Source: CAYMRB01 sp964392615 (GTDB lineage: Bacteria; Planctomycetota; UBA8108). From it: a stretch of DNA of 17,512 bases. Made by a program: the position numbers and the translations under genes. Every line of letters begins with the position of its first letter. Position 1 is the first letter of the stretch. A model generated the notes under the pieces. The model was not told where the DNA came from. It worked only from the letters and a program-made list of their open reading frames with translations, and made no database searches. Positions 12,009 to 17,512 of the stretch are shown one piece after another. The stretch spans positions 1-17,512 of the forward strand of contig CAYMRB010000197.1 of NCBI GenBank assembly GCA_964392615.1, read 5' to 3'.

Positions 12009-15000
12009 ATGAATCCACGCACCGTTCAGATCTGCCTTCTGGCCAGCCTCTGTCTCCCTGGCGGCCTGTTCGCGCAGGCGCCGTCGGTGATACCTCGCCC
12101 CGTCGCGACACAGATCCGCCGCGGTGTCTTCCGCATCACGCCGGCGACGCAGGTGGCGGCGACGGAGTCGACGAACGCGAAGGCACGACAGCTGGTCGAG
12201 GCCTTGGCCCCGGCGATGGGGTTCAAGTTGAACGTTGTCCATGGCGTACCCGGCAACGGAGGGATCGCTCTGTCGCTGGACGCTGCGCTCGAGACGGAGC
12301 TGGGGGATGAAGGCTACACCCTGAACGTCGCCCCGAACCGTCTCGACGTTCGTGCCGCCGGCACGGCCGGGCTGTTCTACGGCATCCAGACGCTGCGGCA
12401 ATTGCTGCCGAGTCAGGTGTTCTCTCCGAAGCCTGTCAAAGGAGTCGCCTGGGTCGTTCCCTGCGTCACGATCGAGGACTCGCCACGATTCCGATGGCGC
12501 GGTCTGTTGATCGACCCGGCGCGGCATTTCATCCCGGTCGAGGACGTCAAGCACTTCGTCGACGCGATGGCCCTGCACAAGTTCAATCGCTTGCAGGTCC
12601 ACCTGACCGACAACGAGGGCTGGCGAATCGAGATCAAGAAGTACCCGAAGCTGACCGCGCTCGGATCGCAGATGGACTGGAATCTGCGCTACAGGAAAGG
12701 CGAGGGGCCGCGCTGCTTCGGGTACTACACACAAGACGATATCCGCGAGCTGGTTCGCTACGCCGCCGAGCGCCACGTCACGATCGTGCCCGAGATCGAG
12801 ATGCCCTATCACGCCGGCTCAGCGATCGTCGCGTATCCCGAGCTCGGCGTGAACACGACGCATCTCGCCGAGCTGCCGCCTGCCGAACGCTGGGGTCGCA
12901 AACACTCCTGGAGGCCCAGCTCGGGCCTGCTGGCCCCTCGGCCCGAGACGGTGGCCTTCATGCAGGATGTGCTGGCCGAAGTCATCGATCTATTCCCCAG
13001 CCGGTTCATTCACATCGGAGGCGATGAGGCCAATATCAAGGTCTGGGCCGATGATCCGCAGATGCAGGCCCTGATGAAGGAGCTGGGCTGCGCCGATGCC
13101 CATGCCCTCCACAGCTGGTTCATCAAGAAGATGGACGCGTTCCTGACCCGCAAGGGGCGTCGAATGGTCGGCTGGGATGAGATCCTCCAGGGGGGCCTGG
13201 CCTCCGGCGCGACGGTGATGAGCTGGCGCGGGACCAGCGGCGGGATCACGGCGGCAAAGGCCGGGCACGACGTCGTCATGGCTCCGACCTCGCACACCTA
13301 CTTCGACTACCGCCAGCACAGCAGCGAGCTGGGGCTGGGTCGTCAGGTCACGACCGTGGAAAACGTCTACGCGTTCGAGCCGCTCCCTGCGGCGCTGAAC
13401 GCGCAGCAGGCCGAACACGTACTCGGCGGGCAAGGTCAACTCTGGGGCGAGTTGATCGCCGATTCGCAGCGGCGGGATTTCATGACCTGGCCCCGGGCGT
13501 GCGCCCTGAGCGAAGCCCTCTGGTCCCCGCGGGAGAGTCGGAACGCCCATCTGTTCTTCTCTCGGCTCATCCCCCATGTCGAGCGTTTGAAGAAAGCGGG
13601 CATCGGCTTCCGACCACTCGATGCTTCGCTCGTCGAGGGCGTCACCAGCTACGTCGAGAACTTCGACTACTTCGCCAACAATTGGAATGTCGTGGGGCTG
13701 AAGGACTACACGTTCGGCGCCCGGATCACTCCGAAGAACGAGCTGGTCCTGGCGGGCAAGGCGGTGGTCGAGATTCGCACCGGCACCGATGGCACTCCGT
13801 TGAGCCGCGAGAATCCCAAGCGGGCCAAGGACGGCTGGCTGCCGATCATCCTCGTCACCTCCGAAGATGGGCCGGTGCGATACGAAGCGTCGTACTGGGC
13901 GACGCCCTTGCCCGACGCGAAGGACTGGAGGAAGGCGTTCGACTGGCCCACCGAGGGCGAGAACTTCCTGAACTGGATCCGGGTGAGGGCCGTCAACACG
14001 TCGGACGAGCCCGCCGATGCACGCGTCGCTATCGGGCCGGCTGTCGACTCGAAAGTGCCGAACACCCCGGAAGCACAGGGGGGAGGGAAGGTCGACAAGG
14101 CCCACTCTCGCCGGTATGCGTGGTCCTGGACGCTCCCGCCGGGCGGCTCGGCCGAGGGCGTCGCACGGTACGCTTTCTTCGCCGTTGACGACCCCGAGAG
14201 GTACGACGAGGAAGATCCTCGGGTCTGGCTTCAACGCACGGAACAGTACTGGCAAGGCGTGGTGGATCGCGCGGCCCAGATCGAGGTGCCGTGCCGCAAG
14301 GCGAACGAAGCGCTGCTTGCCGCGCACGTCTGCCAGTTGATCGCCAACGATCACGGCGAGGTGCACGGTGGTGAGGACTTCTATGACAGGTTCTACCCGC
14401 GCGACGGTGCGTACCAGGTGATGGAGCTGGAGGAAGCCGGGCTGACGGACGCGGCGTCAAAGGCCGTCGAACACTATCTGAAGTGCCAGGGCGAGGACGG
14501 GCGGTTTCGAGGCGGAGGCAATCAAGGGAAGCAGCTCGACGCCAATGGTCAATCCGTTTGGACTCTGTGGCAGTACGCCAAGATGACCGGGGACCGTGTG
14601 TTTCTCGAGCGGGTCTATCCGCGCATGCTTCGTGCCGTGCGGTGGACGATGAAGGCGCGGCGCAAGACCGCGCCACCATTCAGCGGTGTGCTTCACGCCG
14701 CACCCGCGGATGGAGAATGCCTCTGGAACGGTAAGTACCACATCGTCGGCTACGACATCTGGAACCTGCGCGGCATGCTCTGCGTGGCAGACGCCGCGAA
14801 GACCCTCGGAAAGCAGGCCGACGCCCAGGAGTTGCTCGCCGAGGCGGCGCTGTATCGCAAGGACATCGACGCGGCGTGGGAGAATACGGGCCTCGATCAC
14901 TTCCCTCCGAGTTGGGAGAAGAGAGGCACACACTGGGGCAATACGGAGACGTTGTGGCCGACCGAATTGTTCTCGCGTGACGATCCTCGCGTCGCCGCGC

Positions 15001-16070
15001 TCAGCCAGCACGTCCGCAGCGATTTTGCCGGCGGCTTCATCGAAGGGACGATTCAGTGGAAGGGGACTGGCAAGGTCGAAGCGATCCATCCGTACATGGG
15101 CGCCTACACGACCATGGTCGACCTCATCCGCGGCGACCACGAGCAGGTCGTGGAGGATTTCTACTGGTATCTGCTGCACTCTACTGCCGCGCACGCATTT
15201 CCCGAGGGGATCTTCCATAAGAAGCGCATGGCGTGGAGCCATACGATTCCGCACGTGACCGGAGCCTGCAACTACGCGATCATGCTTCGCCACATGCTCG
15301 TGCACGAGGCCGGCGACGAACTGCATCTCCTCGCCGCGGTGCCGGACTGGTGGCTGGGTGACGGAGAGGAGATTCGCCTCAAGCGCCTACCCACGCACTT
15401 CGGCACGATGAACCTGACCGTCAAGGGAACGAAGAAGGGTATCGAGGTCGAGCTCGATCCTCCCCGGCGGAATCCTCCCGAACGGATCGTCCTCACGCTA
15501 CCGAGGTCTCGTCCGTTGCTCGGCACGCTGGAGGGCGTCGATCTCGTGACTCGATCGGCTCAGGACAAGCGTTGGGACTTTCCAACGGTCGTTCAGCAAT
15601 ACCTCCAAACGTCCGAATTCGCCCAGTGGAATGCGGGCAAGCCGAATGCCCCGAGTCTCACGACCGGCAAGCCGGCGAAGTGCTCGCATGGGCTACCGGG
15701 ACATCCAGCGAAGCTCGCCAACGACGGACGCAGCGGGGACACCGACAGCTACTGGGCTACTGACGTCAAGATGCACCCTGGCGTCGCATGGTGGCAGGTG
15801 GATCTCGAGAAGCCGACGACCGTCGGCCGCGTGGTCGTCGTCGGCTACTACGGTGACAAGCGCCGCTACGGCTTCACCGTCGAGACGTCTTTCGACTCTC
15901 GCCGATGGGACACCGTCGCCGACTGGCGTGGCAACACGCGACCGTCCACGGCGAAGGGCTACTCCTGCCGCTTCGAGCCGCGAGCGGTACGCTACATCCG
16001 CATCACCCAGACGGGCAACTCGGCCAATTCCGGTCGCCACCTGGTGGAAGTGATGGCCTATGACGAGTGA
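12009..16070 (+). CDS. Secreted multidomain glycosidase: GH20 beta-N-acetylhexosaminidase, (alpha/alpha)6-barrel glycosidase-like region, discoidin/CBM32-like domain
   Basis: A 1353-residue exported protein. Residues 1-22 or 1-24 are a signal peptide (LLASLCLPGGLFAQA). About 27-150 is the GH20 N-terminal alpha/beta domain, and about 155-530 the GH20 TIM barrel, with RWRGLLIDPARHF, FNRLQVHLTDNEGWRIEI, VPEIEMPYHA and the catalytic pair D339-E340 in HIGGDEA, used in substrate-assisted release of terminal GlcNAc or GalNAc. After a GH20-like end (ERLKKAGIGFRPLD), about 545-740 looks like a beta-sandwich and 755-1190 like a six-hairpin barrel as in GH15, GH63 or GH78: FYPRDGAYQVME (D799), VWTLWQYAKMTGDRVFLERVYP, GECLWNGKYH, NTETLWPTELF, HPYMGAYTTMVDLI. 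About 1215-1353 fits a discoidin (F5/8 type C) carbohydrate-binding domain: KLANDG, YWATD, WWQVDLEKPTTVGRVVVVGY, RYIRITQTG. The start ATG 12009 has GGAG 10 bases upstream. The propeller gene follows after 30 bases. The GH20 call is firm; the second enzyme's specificity is unknown. Confidence 0.88.
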   Translation: MNPRTVQICLLASLCLPGGLFAQAPSVIPRPVATQIRRGVFRITPATQVAATESTNAKARQLVEALAPAMGFKLNVVHGVPGNGGIALSLDAALETELGDEGYTLNVAPNRLDVRAAGTAGLFYGIQTLRQLLPSQVFSPKPVKGVAWVVPCVTIEDSPRFRWRGLLIDPARHFIPVEDVKHFVDAMALHKFNRLQVHLTDNEGWRIEIKKYPKLTALGSQMDWNLRYRKGEGPRCFGYYTQDDIRELVRYAAERHVTIVPEIEMPYHAGSAIVAYPELGVNTTHLAELPPAERWGRKHSWRPSSGLLAPRPETVAFMQDVLAEVIDLFPSRFIHIGGDEANIKVWADDPQMQALMKELGCADAHALHSWFIKKMDAFLTRKGRRMVGWDEILQGGLASGATVMSWRGTSGGITAAKAGHDVVMAPTSHTYFDYRQHSSELGLGRQVTTVENVYAFEPLPAALNAQQAEHVLGGQGQLWGELIADSQRRDFMTWPRACALSEALWSPRESRNAHLFFSRLIPHVERLKKAGIGFRPLDASLVEGVTSYVENFDYFANNWNVVGLKDYTFGARITPKNELVLAGKAVVEIRTGTDGTPLSRENPKRAKDGWLPIILVTSEDGPVRYEASYWATPLPDAKDWRKAFDWPTEGENFLNWIRVRAVNTSDEPADARVAIGPAVDSKVPNTPEAQGGGKVDKAHSRRYAWSWTLPPGGSAEGVARYAFFAVDDPERYDEEDPRVWLQRTEQYWQGVVDRAAQIEVPCRKANEALLAAHVCQLIANDHGEVHGGEDFYDRFYPRDGAYQVMELEEAGLTDAASKAVEHYLKCQGEDGRFRGGGNQGKQLDANGQSVWTLWQYAKMTGDRVFLERVYPRMLRAVRWTMKARRKTAPPFSGVLHAAPADGECLWNGKYHIVGYDIWNLRGMLCVADAAKTLGKQADAQELLAEAALYRKDIDAAWENTGLDHFPPSWEKRGTHWGNTETLWPTELFSRDDPRVAALSQHVRSDFAGGFIEGTIQWKGTGKVEAIHPYMGAYTTMVDLIRGDHEQVVEDFYWYLLHSTAAHAFPEGIFHKKRMAWSHTIPHVTGACNYAIMLRHMLVHEAGDELHLLAAVPDWWLGDGEEIRLKRLPTHFGTMNLTVKGTKKGIEVELDPPRRNPPERIVLTLPRSRPLLGTLEGVDLVTRSAQDKRWDFPTVVQQYLQTSEFAQWNAGKPNAPSLTTGKPAKCSHGLPGHPAKLANDGRSGDTDSYWATDVKMHPGVAWWQVDLEKPTTVGRVVVVGYYGDKRRYGFTVETSFDSRRWDTVADWRGNTRPSTAKGYSCRFEPRAVRYIRITQTGNSANSGRHLVEVMAYDE

Positions 16071-16100
16071 AACCAGGACTCGCCGAATCGGAGAAACGCG

Positions 16101-17465
16101 ATGAACGTACGGAGCCGTGTCCCGCTTGCAGCGACGTGGATTGCGATACTCACTGCGACTTGCGCGAGTGCCGGCGAATCGACCTGGCGGGTGACGGATC
16201 GGGTCGATATCGAGACCGTCCCCTCCTGGTTTCCGGTCGGGTTCTCGTTGCTGACTCACGAGCGACGCCAGTACGTCGCCTACTACGACGCGAAGCATCG
16301 AATGACCGTCGGAACTCGCGCGCTTGGCCAGCGCCGTTGGCAGCGGTTCAAGCTCGACTCGAAGGTCGGGTGGGACTCGCACAACGGCATCACGATGGCC
16401 CTCGACCGCAACGGCGACCTGCACGTATCGGGCAATATGCACTGCGTGCCGCTGATCTACTTCCGTACGACGAAGCCGGGCGACATCACGACATTGAAGC
16501 GTCTGCCGATGACCGGCGAGGACTCGAAGCGTTGCACCTACCCGAACTTCCTACGGGACGCGACGGGGAGGCTGATCTTCAACTACCGCGACGGCGGCAG
16601 CGGTAACGGCCGGCGTTTCTTCAACGTATACGATGCCGCGACGCGAACGTGGAAACGACTCTTCAAGACGCCGCTCTTCGAGGGAGAGGGCAAGCGGAAC
16701 GCGTATCCGCGCGGACCGACGCTCGGCCCGGACAAGCTTTTTCACGTCTTCTGGGTCTGGCGCGACACACCCGACTGCGCGACCAACAACAACCTCTCGT
16801 ACGCTCGCAGCCCCGACCTGCTCCGCTGGGAGGCGGCCGCCGGCGAGGCCGTCGAGTTGCCGATGACACTCGACACGAAAGGCGTGATCGTCGATCCGGT
16901 ACCGTCGGGAGGCGGTATGATCAACGGCGGAGCCAGGCTGGTCTTCGACGCGCAACAGCGCCCGATGCTCGCGTACCACAAGTCCGACGCGAACGGGAAG
17001 ATGCAGATCTTCGTCGCTCGTTTCGCCACCGGCGGGTGGACGCGACGCGCGATCACGGCCTGGAACAAGCCGGTGAAGTTCTCCGGACGTGGCGCGATGC
17101 CGTTCATCGGCATCCGGATCCACACGCCTCGCCGTGTCGACGATCGCATCTGGGCAGTCGGCTATCGTCATCGCGACTACGGAAGCGGAACGGTCGCGTT
17201 CGACGAGACCACGCTGCGACCGGTGACGAAGCGGATCGAGTCGCCGCCGCGCGAGTTCCCCCCGGAGCTCAGCCGCACAGAGATCGATTTCCCGGGCATC
17301 CGGGTGCGACGGTCGGACGACCTCGGCGCGTCGGGCGACCCGAACGTGCGGTACGTCCTCAAATGGGACGTTCTGCCGCCCAACTACGACCGCAAGCGCA
17401 GTGGCTCGCTGCCGCCACCTGCGATGCTGCGCGTGATCAAGCTCGAACGCGACGAACGGCCCTAA
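16101..17465 (+). CDS. Secreted BNR-4 repeat beta-propeller protein, possible polysaccharide lyase
   Basis: A 454-residue exported protein with signal peptide MNVRSRVPLAATWIAILTAT and cleavage near CASA-GE (about 25). The mature part reads as a beta-propeller of the BNR-4 type: YVAYYDAKHRMTVGTR (54-69), DSHNGITMALDRNGDLHVSG (92-111), NMHCVPLIYFRT, CTYPNFLRDATGRLIFNYRDGGSGNG (145-170), YPRGPTLGPDKLFHVFWVWRD, INGGARLVFDAQQRPMLAYHK. The polysaccharide lyase families PL24 and PL25 (ulvan lyases) have a seven-bladed propeller of this sort; H94 and H114, 20 residues apart, plus Y162 and R163, could correspond to their active-site residues, but this is from memory of the family. Other BNR-4 proteins are uncharacterised. 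The start has GGAG 7 bases upstream. It is the second gene of a pair with the GH20 protein, suggesting joint action on one glycan. Confidence 0.8.
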   Translation: MNVRSRVPLAATWIAILTATCASAGESTWRVTDRVDIETVPSWFPVGFSLLTHERRQYVAYYDAKHRMTVGTRALGQRRWQRFKLDSKVGWDSHNGITMALDRNGDLHVSGNMHCVPLIYFRTTKPGDITTLKRLPMTGEDSKRCTYPNFLRDATGRLIFNYRDGGSGNGRRFFNVYDAATRTWKRLFKTPLFEGEGKRNAYPRGPTLGPDKLFHVFWVWRDTPDCATNNNLSYARSPDLLRWEAAAGEAVELPMTLDTKGVIVDPVPSGGGMINGGARLVFDAQQRPMLAYHKSDANGKMQIFVARFATGGWTRRAITAWNKPVKFSGRGAMPFIGIRIHTPRRVDDRIWAVGYRHRDYGSGTVAFDETTLRPVTKRIESPPREFPPELSRTEIDFPGIRVRRSDDLGASGDPNVRYVLKWDVLPPNYDRKRSGSLPPPAMLRVIKLERDERP

Positions 17466-17466
17466 G

Positions 17467-17503
17467 TGCCGCCTTTCACAAGTTCCTGTGCATACGAGCG
17501 GCA
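17467..17503 (+). terminator. Compound inverted repeat after the last gene, candidate terminator
   Basis: Two base after the BNR-4 stop codon, TGCCGC (17467-17472) can pair with GCGGCA (17498-17503), enclosing a second stem CACA (17477-17480) / TGTG (17487-17490). The stem is interrupted, no T tract is visible before the window ends, and what lies beyond is unknown. Confidence 0.25.
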
Positions 17504-17512
17504 TCTACGCCC

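Noticed and set aside
12990..14366. Minus-strand open frame of 458 codons opposite the GH20 fusion gene
   Set aside because: Antisense to a gene with conserved catalytic motifs; no motif of its own.

Overview
This is a GC-rich stretch (clearly above 60% by eye) of bacterial DNA. Genes are tightly packed and no gap exceeds 200 bases. GTG starts and GGAG-type ribosome binding sites are common. Secreted glycan-active proteins, a Tat-exported TIM-barrel protein and a cytochrome c-type C-terminus suggest a free-living heterotroph that eats polysaccharides. Planctomycetota, Acidobacteriota, Verrucomicrobiota or Myxococcota would all fit, but the window does not settle the phylum. I see no RNA gene, insertion sequence, CRISPR array, transporter or transcription factor.

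Layout. (1) 2-76 is the 3' end of a plus-strand gene, probably a c-type cytochrome. (2) 110-4908 is a minus-strand run of five genes, transcribed from right to left: a short-chain dehydrogenase, a SIS-domain phosphosugar protein, a stand-alone MetE-core methionine synthase, an UlaG-type metallo-beta-lactamase-fold hydrolase, and aldose 1-epimerase. (3) A 153-bp divergent region at 4909-5061 holds a candidate promoter and a perfect 10-bp palindrome. (4) 5062-10847 is a plus-strand inositol-catabolism run: iolB, iolC, iolD, an IolE-like TIM-barrel enzyme, and a LacD-type class I aldolase. (5) A Tat-signal TIM-barrel protein (10925-11812, minus) converges on that run. (6) A second divergent region (11813-12008) holds a CRP-like inverted repeat and a -10-like element. 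(7) A plus-strand pair follows: a 1353-residue secreted protein that joins a GH20 hexosaminidase to an (alpha/alpha)6-barrel glycosidase-like region and a discoidin/CBM32-like domain, then a secreted BNR-4 beta-propeller protein that may be a polysaccharide lyase.

How the genes could work together. The iol genes cover the middle of myo-inositol breakdown: dehydration of inosose, ring opening by IolD, isomerisation by IolB, phosphorylation by IolC, then aldol cleavage. The usual class II aldolase IolJ is absent and a LacD-like class I aldolase sits where it would be expected. Inositol dehydrogenase (IolG), methylmalonate-semialdehyde dehydrogenase (IolA), a transporter and a regulator are not in this window. 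The divergent minus-strand run holds sugar-handling enzymes (dehydrogenase, possible lactonase, mutarotase, phosphosugar-binding protein) that could feed the pathway, together with an unexpected MetE-core protein. The right-hand pair looks like a separate module for taking apart a glycan outside the cytoplasm.
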